Assembly (NCBI RefSeq): GCF_047123305.1 | Contig: NZ_CP138918.1 | Location: 3,782,001 to 3,846,000 of the forward strand | DNA from: Thalassobius sp047123305 | GTDB lineage: Bacteria; Pseudomonadota; Alphaproteobacteria; Rhodobacterales; Rhodobacteraceae | Direction: 5' to 3' | DNA: 64,000 nt | Shown here: positions 41,218-49,729 of the stretch, piece by piece | Layout of the letters: the number at the start of each line of letters is the position of its first letter | Numbering within the stretch: position 1 is the stretch's first letter | The notes under the pieces: model-generated | What the model was told of the DNA's origin: nothing | What the model saw: only the letters and a program-made list of their open reading frames with translations | Database searches by the model: none | Position numbers and translations under genes: made by a program

Positions 41218-42431
41218 CAGCGGTCGATCTCCCCGAACACAACGTCCATGGTGCCGATGATGGCGGCAACATCGGCCAGTTGGTGGCCGGTCGAGATGTG
41301 GTCCATCGCCTGCAGATGCAGGAAACCCGGCGCGCGCAGCTTGGCGCGGTAAGGTTTGTTGGAGCCGTCGGATTTGATGTAGACTCCAAACTCGCCCTTT
41401 GGTGCTTCCACCGCGGCATAAACCTCACCTTCCGGCACATGGAAGCCTTCGGTGTAGAGTTTGAAGTGATGGATCAGCGCCTCCATCGAGGTCTTCATCT
41501 CCCCGCGTTTCGGCGGGGTCAGCTTGCCACGGGCCAGCACGTCACCGGGGGTTTCGCGCAGTTTGACAATCGCCTGACGCATGATCGAAACCGACTGGCG
41601 CATTTCTTCCATACGGCAGAGGTAGCGGTCATAGCAGTCGCCGTTCTTGCCAACAGGCACCTGGAATTCGAACTCGTCATAGCATTCATAGGGCTGCGCG
41701 CGACGCAGATCCCATGCCAGGCCTGAGCCCCGCACCATGACGCCTGAGAAGCCCCATTCCAGAATGTCTTCTTCGGTCACAACACCAATATCGGCGTTAC
41801 GCTGTTTGAAGATCCGGTTTTCAGTCAGCAGACCGTCGATGTCTTCCAGCACTTTGGGGAACTCAAGGCACCATTCCTCGATGTCATCCACCAGCTTGTC
41901 GGTGATGTCCTGATGCACACCGCCGGGACGGAAGTAGTTGGCGTGCAGACGGGCGCCACAGGCGCGCTCATAGAACACCATCAGCTTTTCACGTTCCTCA
42001 AAGCCCCAGAGCGGCGGCGTCAGCGCACCAACGTCCATGGCCTGCGTGGTCACGTTCAGCAGGTGGTTCAGCACCCGGCCAATTTCGCAGAACAAGACGC
42101 GGATCAGCTGGGCGCGACGCGGCACTTCCACGCCGGTCAGCTTTTCAATTGCCAGACACCACGCATGTTCCTGATTCATCGGCGCCACATAATCGAGGCG
42201 GTCGAGATACGGCAGGTTCTGCAGGTAGGTGCGGCTTTCCATCAGTTTTTCGGTGCCACGGTGCAAGAGGCCGATATGTGGGTCGCAACGCTCAACAATC
42301 TCGCCGTCCAGCTCCAGCACCAGACGCAATACGCCGTGGGCCGCAGGGTGCTGCGGGCCGAAGTTGATGTTGAAGTTGCGGATCTTCTGTTCGCCCGTCT
42401 GGGCGTCGTCGAAACCTTTGGAGCCGTCCAT
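41217..42431 (-). CDS. nuoD: NADH-quinone oxidoreductase subunit D
   Basis: 404 residues, the 49-kDa quinone-site subunit. NFGPQHPAAHGVLRLVLELDGE and HIGLLHRGTEKLME are diagnostic. The ATG at 42431 shares its A with the nuoC stop; a GTG one codon earlier is less likely. Confidence 0.96.
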   Translation of the reverse strand: MDGSKGFDDAQTGEQKIRNFNINFGPQHPAAHGVLRLVLELDGEIVERCDPHIGLLHRGTEKLMESRTYLQNLPYLDRLDYVAPMNQEHAWCLAIEKLTGVEVPRRAQLIRVLFCEIGRVLNHLLNVTTQAMDVGALTPPLWGFEEREKLMVFYERACGARLHANYFRPGGVHQDITDKLVDDIEEWCLEFPKVLEDIDGLLTENRIFKQRNADIGVVTEEDILEWGFSGVMVRGSGLAWDLRRAQPYECYDEFEFQVPVGKNGDCYDRYLCRMEEMRQSVSIMRQAIVKLRETPGDVLARGKLTPPKRGEMKTSMEALIHHFKLYTEGFHVPEGEVYAAVEAPKGEFGVYIKSDGSNKPYRAKLRAPGFLHLQAMDHISTGHQLADVAAIIGTMDVVFGEIDR

Positions 42432-43048
42432 CACTTCGCCTCCCCTTTCTCATCAACTTTTTCGTCACCGGGCAGGATGTAGTTGGCCCCTTCCCATGGC
42501 GACATGAAGTCGAACTGGCGGTATTCCTGAACCAGTTTCACCGGTTCATAAACCACACGCTTCAGCTCTTCGTCGTAGCGGACTTCGGTGTAGCCCGTGG
42601 TCGGGAAATCCTTGCGCAGCGGATAGCCACGGAACCCATAGTCGGTCAGGATCCGGCGCAGATCGGGGTGGCCCGAGAACAGGATGCCGAACATGTCAAA
42701 GACTTCACGCTCGAACCAGTTGGCCGATTTATGCACCTCCACGATCGAAGGCAGGATCTGCTCATCCCGCACCGCAACCCGCAGGCGGATGCGGTGGTTC
42801 TGGTACATCGACAGGAAGTGGTAAACCACGTCGAACCGCTTGGCCCGCTCGGGGTAATCCACCGCAGTGATATCCACCAGGCTGGAGAATTTGCAGGTCG
42901 CGTCGGTCTTCAGAAACTCGACAAAGCCCACGATATTCGCAGGCGCCACGTCGATGTTCAGCTCACCGTAAGCAATGTCCCAGCCAATCACACAATCGGG
43001 CCGTTTCAGCTCGATATGGGTGGCCAGTTCTTTCAGGGCGTCACTCAT
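42431..43048 (-). CDS. nuoC: NADH-quinone oxidoreductase subunit C
   Basis: 205 residues, the 30-kDa subunit. ERAKRFDVVYHFLSM and ERFEREVFDMFGILFSGHPDL-type blocks (here NWFEREVFDMFGI) with YGFRGYPLRKDFP are conserved. Not fused to nuoD, unlike E. coli. Confidence 0.96.
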   Translation of the reverse strand: MSDALKELATHIELKRPDCVIGWDIAYGELNIDVAPANIVGFVEFLKTDATCKFSSLVDITAVDYPERAKRFDVVYHFLSMYQNHRIRLRVAVRDEQILPSIVEVHKSANWFEREVFDMFGILFSGHPDLRRILTDYGFRGYPLRKDFPTTGYTEVRYDEELKRVVYEPVKLVQEYRQFDFMSPWEGANYILPGDEKVDEKGEAK

Positions 43049-43066
43049 GTCTGTTCCTTCCCGCGA

Positions 43067-43600
43067 TCATCGAACGATAGTCCCCGTGCGGCGGATTTTA
43101 CGTTGCAACTGCATGATGCCATACATCAGCGCCTCTGCGGTCGGCGGGCAGCCCGGCACATAAACGTCTACGGGCACCACACGGTCACAGCCGCGCACAA
43201 CGGAGTAGCTGTAGTGGTAATAGCCGCCGCCATTGGCGCAGGACCCCATCGAGATCACATAGCGCGGCTCCGGCATCTGGTCATAGACCTTGCGCAACGC
43301 CGGGGCCATTTTGTTGGTCAGCGTGCCCGCAACGATCATCACGTCCGACTGGCGCGGGCTGGCGCGCGGGGCAAAGCCAAAACGTTCCACGTCATAGCGC
43401 GGCATCGCGGTGTGCATCATCTCCACCGCGCAGCAGGCCAGACCAAAGGTCATCCAGTGCAGCGACCCGGTGCGCGACCAGTTGACGATATCTTCCATCG
43501 AGGTCAGCAGAAAGCCTTTGTCCTGCAGCTCACGGTTCAGCTCCTGGGTGGCAACCTCACGGTCGAACCCGGCGGTGTTCTGGCCGGTCATCACTCCCAT
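43067..43600 (-). CDS. nuoB: NADH-quinone oxidoreductase subunit B
   Basis: 177 residues. GLACCAVEMM (tandem Cys), GSCANGGGYYHYSYSVVRG and VPGCPPTAEAL bind the terminal cluster N2. I chose the ATG at 43600 since AGGGGG is 6 nt upstream; an ATG at 43591 overlapping the nuoA stop is an alternative but too close to a ribosome-binding site. Confidence 0.95.
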   Translation of the reverse strand: MGVMTGQNTAGFDREVATQELNRELQDKGFLLTSMEDIVNWSRTGSLHWMTFGLACCAVEMMHTAMPRYDVERFGFAPRASPRQSDVMIVAGTLTNKMAPALRKVYDQMPEPRYVISMGSCANGGGYYHYSYSVVRGCDRVVPVDVYVPGCPPTAEALMYGIMQLQRKIRRTGTIVR

Positions 43601-43956
43601 TCCAGCGCCCCCTTCTTCCATTCATAGGCAAAGCCGATGGTCAGCACGGCGAGGAACACCATCATCGACCAGAACCCCACCATCGAGATATCCTTGAAGG
43701 CCACGGCCCAAGGGAACAGGAAGGCAATTTCGAGGTCGAAAATGATGAAGAGGATCGAGACCAGATAGAACCGGACGTCGAATTTCATCCGCGCATCATC
43801 AAAAGCGTTAAATCCACACTCATAAGCCGAGACTTTTTCCGGGTCCGGATTGCGGACGGCCAGAACAACGGCGGCGAGGATCAGGACTAGGCCAAGGGCA
43901 ATTGCAATGGCCAGAAAGACGAGGATCGGAAGGTATTCCCTCAGCATCTCTTCCAC
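43591..43956 (-). CDS. nuoA: NADH-quinone oxidoreductase subunit A
   Basis: 121 residues, three membrane helices. AYECGFNAFDDARMKFDVRFYL is the conserved loop. I place the start at GTG 43956 (VEEMLREYLPIL), because AAAGGAG lies 5 nt upstream and the protein then has the usual length. An ATG at 43971 is in frame but overlaps that site. First gene of the operon. Confidence 0.94.
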   Translation of the reverse strand: MEEMLREYLPILVFLAIAIALGLVLILAAVVLAVRNPDPEKVSAYECGFNAFDDARMKFDVRFYLVSILFIIFDLEIAFLFPWAVAFKDISMVGFWSMMVFLAVLTIGFAYEWKKGALEWE

Positions 43957-44013
43957 GGTGGCTCCTTTCATGCGCGCATCGGCGCAGTCAGTAGGCTGCT
44001 TTAGCTGTGCAGG

Positions 44014-44041
44014 GTTTAAACCTGCCCCCTCTTAGGGTCAA
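44014..44041 (-). promoter_or_regulatory. Sigma-70-type promoter of the nuo operon
   Basis: On the minus strand TTGACC (44041-44036) and TTAAAC (44019-44014) are separated by 16 nt. The -10 lies about 58 bases before the nuoA start. The same hexamers and spacing precede the RhlE-like helicase. Confidence 0.62.
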
Positions 44042-44365
44042 CCAAGCGCGGCCTTGTTTGCCAGAGATTACGGCGCGCTATTGGCGTTGGTGCAACAGCC
44101 CTGTGTGACTGCGCCGCACCCTTTTATTTAAGGCCGTGTGGGGACAGATTGACCCATTTCAACCCGCTGGGGTCCAAAAAACGTGTCAGCCTGTCCAAAT
44201 ATCTATTTCACGCGAATGTTTGTGATTGCCGCCAAGAAGCGATGTGTGGCGACTCAGATCCGCCTGCCAGAGCTATCCTGACAAGAATCCTTTGGCTTCG
44301 CAAAACCCCGCAAAGGTGGTTAGTTTTCAATACCAATCGGGAAGTATCTGCGCCTGTTTGCGCCC

Positions 44366-44404
44366 GTTGCGACCCCACAACAATTGAATGTGGTGGGTCG
44401 CAAC
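44366..44404 (-). terminator. Hairpin after liuC
   Basis: A perfect 10-bp stem GTTGCGACCC (44366-44375) with GGGTCGCAAC (44395-44404), extended by CAC/GTG, lies 18 bases after the liuC stop. No T-tract follows, so it may stabilise the 3' end rather than terminate. Confidence 0.5.
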
Positions 44405-44421
44405 GATCTGTGACGAGACGT

Positions 44422-45207
44422 TTAGCCGCCCTGCCAGCTGGGTTTGCGTTTGTCGAAGAAGGCGCCGATGCCTTCAGGGGCTTCAGTGCCCTCCCAGCAA
44501 GCGGCCAGTTCGTCGATGGTGTGGGCGATGGTGGCCTCGTCAATGCGGGGTCCCAGCGCGCGCAACAGGCCTTTGGCACGCCCCACGGCAGCGGGGGCGC
44601 AGTCCAAATAGGGCGCGATCTCGGCCTCAACAGCTGCGTCCAGTTCTTCGGCAGACACAGCCTTGGCCAAGAGGCCCAGTTCCACCGCCTCAGCCGCATC
44701 GAACCGGCGACCAGACATAAACACCCGCCGCGCACGCGCTTCGCCCATACGGGCACAGACATAGGGACCGATGGTGGCAGGGATCAGGCCCAGACGGGTT
44801 TCGGTTAGCCCCATCAGCACAGTATCCGCCCCAATCGCCACATCACAGACCGACGCCATGCCGACCCCGCCGCCAAAGGCATTGCCCTGCACCCGCCCGA
44901 TCAGCGGTTTTGGCAGAGTGTTCAGCGCCTGAAGCATGTAGGCCAGTTTGGCGGCTTCGGCTTTGCGCACTTCGGGGGCGGCTTCAAACTGTTCCCGCAT
45001 CCAGCCCAGATCGCCACCGGCACAGAAGGACCGGCCCTCCGCCGCCAGCACCACCACGCGCACGCTGTCATCGGCTGCAAGCACATTGGCGGCCTGATGC
45101 AACTCGGCAATCATCTGCGCCGACATGGCGTTGTGTTTCTCGGACCGTGCAAGCCAAAGTGTTGCCACACCACGATCATCGCGAACGATCTTAATGGTTT
45201 CATACAT
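44422..45207 (-). CDS. liuC: Enoyl-CoA hydratase family, probable methylglutaconyl-CoA hydratase
   Basis: 261 residues. The crotonase oxyanion-hole blocks SEKHNAMSAQM and GRSFCAGGDLGWM are present. As last gene of an operon with ivd, mccAB and hmgL, it most likely hydrates 3-methylglutaconyl-CoA to HMG-CoA in leucine breakdown. The assignment rests on context, since crotonase substrates are hard to read from sequence. Confidence 0.87.
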   Translation of the reverse strand: MYETIKIVRDDRGVATLWLARSEKHNAMSAQMIAELHQAANVLAADDSVRVVVLAAEGRSFCAGGDLGWMREQFEAAPEVRKAEAAKLAYMLQALNTLPKPLIGRVQGNAFGGGVGMASVCDVAIGADTVLMGLTETRLGLIPATIGPYVCARMGEARARRVFMSGRRFDAAEAVELGLLAKAVSAEELDAAVEAEIAPYLDCAPAAVGRAKGLLRALGPRIDEATIAHTIDELAACWEGTEAPEGIGAFFDKRKPSWQGG

Positions 45208-45221
45208 GAGGTATCTCTCCC

Positions 45222-46079
45222 TTAACGCACGATCCGCATGGCGCGCGCCATTTCTGCGGCTTCGGTGATCACCGCCATATCAAGACCGGTGTCATAGCCC
45301 AGCGTTGTCAACCGGTCCGCCACCGCTTCGGTGGCAACATTGCCCTTGGCGCCGGGCGCGTAGGGACAGCCGCCCAAGCCCCCAACAGCGGCGTCAAACA
45401 CCCGCAAGCCCTTTTCAAGCGACGCTTCGATATTGGCCAGCGCCCGCCCGGCGGTGTCATGATAATGCCCCGCCAGCCGCTCTGCCGGAACCGCCTGTAG
45501 AACCGCCCCCAGCATGGCCGCGATGCTTTCCGGTGTGCCCTGCCCAATCGTGTCGCCAAGGCTGATCTCATAGCAGCCCATCGCGTCCAGCGCGGCGGCA
45601 ACCCGGGCAACCTCGGCAGGATCGACCTTGCCATCATAGGGACAGTCGGTGACACAGCTGACATAGCCCCGCACCTTGATACCTGCCGCCAGCGCCGCCT
45701 CGGCCACCGGTTTGAACCGTTCCAAGCTCTCGGCGATGGAGGCGTTGATATTGGCCTTAGAAAACCCTTCTGAGGCCGAGCCAAAGATCGCCACTTCATC
45801 CGCCCTGGCAGCCAGCGCCCGTTCCAGCCCCTTCATGTTGGGGGTCAGTGCCGCATAGGAAATGCCATCCGCGCGGGTGATGCCAGCCAGAACGTCGCCG
45901 CTGTCGGCCATCTGCGGCACCCACTTGGGGCTGACAAAACTGGCCACTTCAATCCGTTTGAAGCCAGCACGGCTGAGGCAATCCACCAGCGCGATTTTCT
46001 CCGCCGTTGGGATCTGGCGTTTTTCATTCTGCAGACCGTCACGCGGCCCCATTTCAAAGATTTCGACCTTTTCAGACAT
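45222..46079 (-). CDS. hmgL: Hydroxymethylglutaryl-CoA lyase
   Basis: 285 residues of the DRE-TIM family. MGPRDGLQNEKR is the catalytic N-terminal block, GHYHDTAGRAL the metal-binding His pair, and GGLGGCPYAPGAKGN carries the active-site Cys. It splits HMG-CoA into acetoacetate and acetyl-CoA, the last step of leucine degradation. It overlaps the upstream GST gene by 8 nt. Confidence 0.95.
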   Translation of the reverse strand: MSEKVEIFEMGPRDGLQNEKRQIPTAEKIALVDCLSRAGFKRIEVASFVSPKWVPQMADSGDVLAGITRADGISYAALTPNMKGLERALAARADEVAIFGSASEGFSKANINASIAESLERFKPVAEAALAAGIKVRGYVSCVTDCPYDGKVDPAEVARVAAALDAMGCYEISLGDTIGQGTPESIAAMLGAVLQAVPAERLAGHYHDTAGRALANIEASLEKGLRVFDAAVGGLGGCPYAPGAKGNVATEAVADRLTTLGYDTGLDMAVITEAAEMARAMRIVR

Positions 46080-46737
46080 CAGGAACCTCGTAGAAGTCTT
46101 TGCTGTAAATCCGTTTCGCGCCCTCAGGCGGCAGCGCTTTTTGTAAGGCGGGCCGTGCCATCAACCGGTCGCGGTAGGCGGCAACATGGGGCAGCTTGTC
46201 CAAAGAGACAAAGCGCGGCGCCAGCCAGATGCCGTACCCTACGGCACAATCTGCGGCGCTAAAGCCCGAGGCCAGCAAGTGGTCGCGCCCATCGCGCAAC
46301 AGCAGTTCCAGCCGTCCCAGAACCTTGGCCAGCCGTTTAGTTTCCAGGCTGATCTGGGTCGGCGAACGCATCCAGTCCTCATAAAGAACAATGTGACCCT
46401 GCGTCAGGTTCGCCAGATGCTGACCGATGGTTTCGGCGTAGTGCAACAGCTCCAGATACGCCATCCGCTCGGGATGGTCCGGCCCGCGATGCAGACCCAC
46501 GTCGGGGAACTGCTCGGCCAGATATTCCGCGATGGCACCACTTTCCAGCATCACCTTGCCGTCAATCTCGACCGAGGGCACACGGCCCGCAGGGTGGATC
46601 GCCAGATACGCCTCGGAGCGCAGGGATTTGTTGAAGAAGTCATAGCTGCGCAACTCATACGTTGCGCCCAATTCCTCCAACAGCCACAGAATCCGCATGG
46701 AGCGTGCCTCATGGGCATGGTGCAGAGTGATCTGCAT
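46072..46737 (-). CDS. Glutathione S-transferase family protein (1)
   Basis: 221 residues. The thioredoxin-like N-terminus (RSMRILWLLEELG, HPAGRVPSVEIDG, ESGAIAEYLAE) binds glutathione, and an all-helical C-terminal domain follows. It is a clear paralogue of the adjacent upstream GST. Their place in the leucine operon suggests protection against, or conversion of, reactive acyl intermediates, but this is inference. Confidence 0.88.
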   Translation of the reverse strand: MQITLHHAHEARSMRILWLLEELGATYELRSYDFFNKSLRSEAYLAIHPAGRVPSVEIDGKVMLESGAIAEYLAEQFPDVGLHRGPDHPERMAYLELLHYAETIGQHLANLTQGHIVLYEDWMRSPTQISLETKRLAKVLGRLELLLRDGRDHLLASGFSAADCAVGYGIWLAPRFVSLDKLPHVAAYRDRLMARPALQKALPPEGAKRIYSKDFYEVPDV

Positions 46738-46740
46738 GAC

Positions 46741-47406
46741 TTACGCCTCCGGCAGTTCGTAGAAATCTTGGGTGTAGAACTGCTGCGCGCCTTCCGCGGC
46801 CTGTGCCGCCTGATAGGCAGGGCGGGCCTCAAGGCGGGCCTGATAGGCGGGCAGATGCGGGAAACCGTCGAACCGCACGTAGTGGCGGGCAGCGTTAAGG
46901 GTGAAACCCATCATCACATCCGCTGCGGAAAATCCGGATGCCAGCAGATAGTCCCGCCCATCCGCCAGCGCCTTTTCGACACCCTTCAGCGCAATCGCCA
47001 ACCGTTTGGTTTCGATCCCCATAACGGTGAGCGAACGCATTTCGGGTTTCGGCAGAAACAGGTGCTGCATGTTGAGGTTCTGAATACCGGCCCCCAGCGT
47101 TTCCGCGTAATGCAGCCATTGCAGCCAGTCGGCCCGTTCATCACTGCCAACAGCGGGCATCAGACCATGGCCATCGCGGGTTTCACAGAGGTATTGCAGC
47201 GTAGCGCCGCTTTCGATCAACACCCGTCCGTCAATTTCCAGCGCAGGCACACGCCGTGCGGGCGAAAGCGCCTTGAAGCCCTCCTGCTGCAGCGAGCCAT
47301 CCATGATCTGATAGAGCACCACCTCCACAGGTTCGCCCAACTCATGCATGAGCCAGAGCACCCGAAAGGATCGGCTGCCCGCGATGGAGTGCAGGGTCGC
47401 GCTCAT
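46741..47406 (-). CDS. Glutathione S-transferase family protein (2)
   Basis: 221 residues, same layout as its downstream paralogue: RSFRVLWLMHELG, SPARRVPALEIDG, ESGATLQYL. The two have identical length and 3-nt spacing, so this is a tandem duplication. The start overlaps the mccA stop (ATGA). Confidence 0.88.
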   Translation of the reverse strand: MSATLHSIAGSRSFRVLWLMHELGEPVEVVLYQIMDGSLQQEGFKALSPARRVPALEIDGRVLIESGATLQYLCETRDGHGLMPAVGSDERADWLQWLHYAETLGAGIQNLNMQHLFLPKPEMRSLTVMGIETKRLAIALKGVEKALADGRDYLLASGFSAADVMMGFTLNAARHYVRFDGFPHLPAYQARLEARPAYQAAQAAEGAQQFYTQDFYELPEA

Positions 47407-49337
47407 GCCTCTTCCAGACGGATCAAGGCCGCGCCTGCCTCCACCTGATCGCCATCGGCGGCCAGCACCTCGGCCACGATACCGTCACGGGCGGCCAGCA
47501 GAGAGTGTTCCATTTTCATGGCTTCGAGAATGGCCAGACGGTCACCCTCTTTCACCTCTTGGCCTGCCTTGGCAAAGACCGCTTTGACCAGACCGGGCAT
47601 TGGCGCCTCAACAACATTGCCGTCGCCCCCTGCCCCGCTGGCCTGATCCAGCAGATCCACCACTTCGAAGTTCAGACCGTATTCGGCAAAGACGGTGATG
47701 GTCGTGTCATGCTGGATAACCTTGGGCAGACGGGTGCCGCCCACAACCCAGTGGCCTGCCATCCGGTTGCAAATCACCTGTTCGCCGTCGATGTCCCAGA
47801 CCTGACGGTCGGGGCCTTCCACCTCTACTGTTGCCACAAAGGGGGTGTCGCGCCACATCAGCGTGACCGAACGGTGCAGCGCCGCCCAGAGGGTAAAGCC
47901 GCTGTCCCAGTGGCTCTCTACCAGCCCCAGCGCCTGCATGGCGGCGGCGGCCTTGTGTTCCGCACTGGCGGTGGGTTCCACCACCAACGTGTCAATTTCG
48001 CGTGCGATCAAGCCGGTGTCTACGTCCCCCTTGGCGAACCCCTTGTCCGCCGCCAGCGCCCCAAGGAAGGCCAAGTTTGTCACGGTGCCGCCAACCTGCG
48101 TCTGCGCCAAAGCCTCGGACAGGCGGGCCAGCGCCACGGCACGGGTGGGGCCCTGCACAATGACCTTGGCGATCATCGGATCATACCACGGGCTGATCAC
48201 ATCACCGGCGCGCACACCGCTGTCAGAGCGTGCGTTTGCGGGGAAATCCAGATGGGTCAACGTGCCGGTGGCAGGCAGGAAGCCCTTGGGGACATCTTCG
48301 GCGTAAAGCCGCGCCTCAAAGGCATGGCCAAACAGCGGGATATCGTCTTGGGTCGAGGTCAGCGCCTCCCCCGAAGCAACCCGCAGCTGCCATTCCACCA
48401 GATCCACACCGGTGACCAGTTCGGTCACCGGGTGTTCGACCTGCAGGCGGGTGTTCATCTCCATGAACCAGAACCCATCCGGGCGCAGCCCGTCAGAGCC
48501 ATCCACGATGAATTCGACCGTGCCCGCACCCTTATAGCCGATCGCCTCCGCCGCGCGTACAGCCGCGCTGCCCATCGCCTGACGCATCTCTGCGGTCATG
48601 CCGGGGGCTGGGGCTTCTTCGATCACCTTCTGGTGGCGACGCTGCAGCGAACAGTCACGTTCATAAAGATGCACCGCACGGGTGCCATCGCCGAAAACCT
48701 GCACCTCAATGTGGCGCGGTTTCTGGATGTATTTCTCGATCAAACAGTCGGGGTTACCAAAGGCGGTCTGCGCCTCCCCCTGGGCCGAGGCCAGAGCATC
48801 GGCAAATTCGGCCGGCGCCTCAACCAGACGCATGCCTTTGCCACCGCCACCGGCGACGGCTTTGATCAGCACTGGATAGCCAATTTCATCCGCCTGCTGG
48901 GCCAGAAAGGCGGCGTCCTGATTGGCCCCGTGATAGCCTGGGACCACCGGCACGCCGGCCTCTTCCATCAGCGCCTTGGCGGCGTCTTTCAGCCCCATCG
49001 CACGAATTGCTTTGGCCGAAGGCCCGATGAAGGTCAGCCCCGCTGCTTCCACCGCGTCAACAAATTCGGGATTTTCGCTGAGGAAACCATAGCCCGGATG
49101 AATGCCCTGCGCACCGGCGCTTTTGGCAACCGCAATGATTTCGTCACCCAACAGATAGCTATCCGCAGGCGCAGGCCCGATGCCGATGTGCCAGGCCTCA
49201 TCCGCCATGGCAACATGTTTGGCATCACAATCCGCGTCAGAATAAACCGCCACGGTTTTCACCCCCAAAGAGCGGGCGGTTTCCATCACACGGCAGGCAA
49301 TCTCACCACGGTTGGCGATTAGAATTTTGTCAAACAT
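47403..49337 (-). CDS. mccA: Methylcrotonyl-CoA carboxylase, biotin-containing alpha subunit
   Basis: 644 residues: biotin carboxylase (FDKILIANRGEIACRV, ATP-grasp, EMNTRLQVEHPVTE), a linker, and a C-terminal biotinyl domain with EAMKMEH. It carboxylates biotin for conversion of 3-methylcrotonyl-CoA to 3-methylglutaconyl-CoA. The start at 49337 has AAAGAGG at 9 nt; an ATG three codons earlier lies directly on that site. BirA (23539-24288) would attach the biotin. Confidence 0.94.
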   Translation of the reverse strand: MFDKILIANRGEIACRVMETARSLGVKTVAVYSDADCDAKHVAMADEAWHIGIGPAPADSYLLGDEIIAVAKSAGAQGIHPGYGFLSENPEFVDAVEAAGLTFIGPSAKAIRAMGLKDAAKALMEEAGVPVVPGYHGANQDAAFLAQQADEIGYPVLIKAVAGGGGKGMRLVEAPAEFADALASAQGEAQTAFGNPDCLIEKYIQKPRHIEVQVFGDGTRAVHLYERDCSLQRRHQKVIEEAPAPGMTAEMRQAMGSAAVRAAEAIGYKGAGTVEFIVDGSDGLRPDGFWFMEMNTRLQVEHPVTELVTGVDLVEWQLRVASGEALTSTQDDIPLFGHAFEARLYAEDVPKGFLPATGTLTHLDFPANARSDSGVRAGDVISPWYDPMIAKVIVQGPTRAVALARLSEALAQTQVGGTVTNLAFLGALAADKGFAKGDVDTGLIAREIDTLVVEPTASAEHKAAAAMQALGLVESHWDSGFTLWAALHRSVTLMWRDTPFVATVEVEGPDRQVWDIDGEQVICNRMAGHWVVGGTRLPKVIQHDTTITVFAEYGLNFEVVDLLDQASGAGGDGNVVEAPMPGLVKAVFAKAGQEVKEGDRLAILEAMKMEHSLLAARDGIVAEVLAADGDQVEAGAALIRLEEA

Positions 49338-49377
49338 CAGATCCATCCTCTTTCAGGTTGGCGATTTCTTGTTGGGT

Positions 49378-49411
49378 GCGCCGAGGGCGCCCCCGGAGTA
49401 TTTTGGGAACA
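49378..49411 (-). repeat. Dispersed intergenic element, copy C
   Basis: A GCGCC-GAG-GGCGC hairpin is followed by CCCCGGAGTATTTTGGGAAC. The core resembles copies A, B and D. It lies just after the small gene at 49425-49664. Confidence 0.55.
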
Positions 49412-49424
49412 TTGAAAAGCGCGG

Positions 49425-49664
49425 TCATCGGGCTGGCTGCTCCTCAATCCACTTTCGATGAAGTGATGCACCTTCTGGGTAGGGCGGCAGCCAATCCACA
49501 AAGACACTGCCATATGGCGGCACTGTTTTCCCGGTCAGGCAGGAACGGCTCGAAACCGGTTCTCCGTCGGTACTGTTCTTGCCGACTTCCATGATCAGCA
49601 GGTCCCGCCCAGCGATAGAAACACGCATGCCTTTCACAGGCATGCCTTCGATTTGGGTAAGCAT
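49425..49664 (-). CDS. Small uncharacterised protein between mccB and mccA
   Basis: 79 residues, soluble, starting MLTQIEGMPVKGMRVSIAGR. No motif recognised; a single Cys (RSCLTGK) and a Trp/Pro-rich C-terminal part (DWLPPYPEG). The start could also be TTG at 49673. Same strand and spacing as the operon, so likely co-transcribed, but I cannot say whether it acts with the carboxylase. Confidence 0.55.
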   Translation of the reverse strand: MLTQIEGMPVKGMRVSIAGRDLLIMEVGKNSTDGEPVSSRSCLTGKTVPPYGSVFVDWLPPYPEGASLHRKWIEEQPAR

Positions 49665-49729
49665 CAGGGCCAAACCTTGTTTCCCTTTGAGGGGGAAGCA
49701 TCTTCTATGCGTCCACGAAACCTCAACGT

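Larger units (their letters stand above)
43957..44421. other. 465-base intergenic region between nuoA and liuC
   Basis: It holds the nuo promoter at 44014-44041, including the palindrome GGTTTAAACC (44013-44022), and a hairpin at 44366-44404 near the liuC stop. Open frames across it (for example one on the plus strand from 44149) are antisense to liuC and have no family signal. I see no tRNA or small RNA. Confidence 0.6.

Noticed and set aside
44149..44808. Plus-strand frame crossing the liuC 3' end and the intergenic region
   Set aside because: Mostly antisense to liuC, no ribosome-binding site or recognisable motif.
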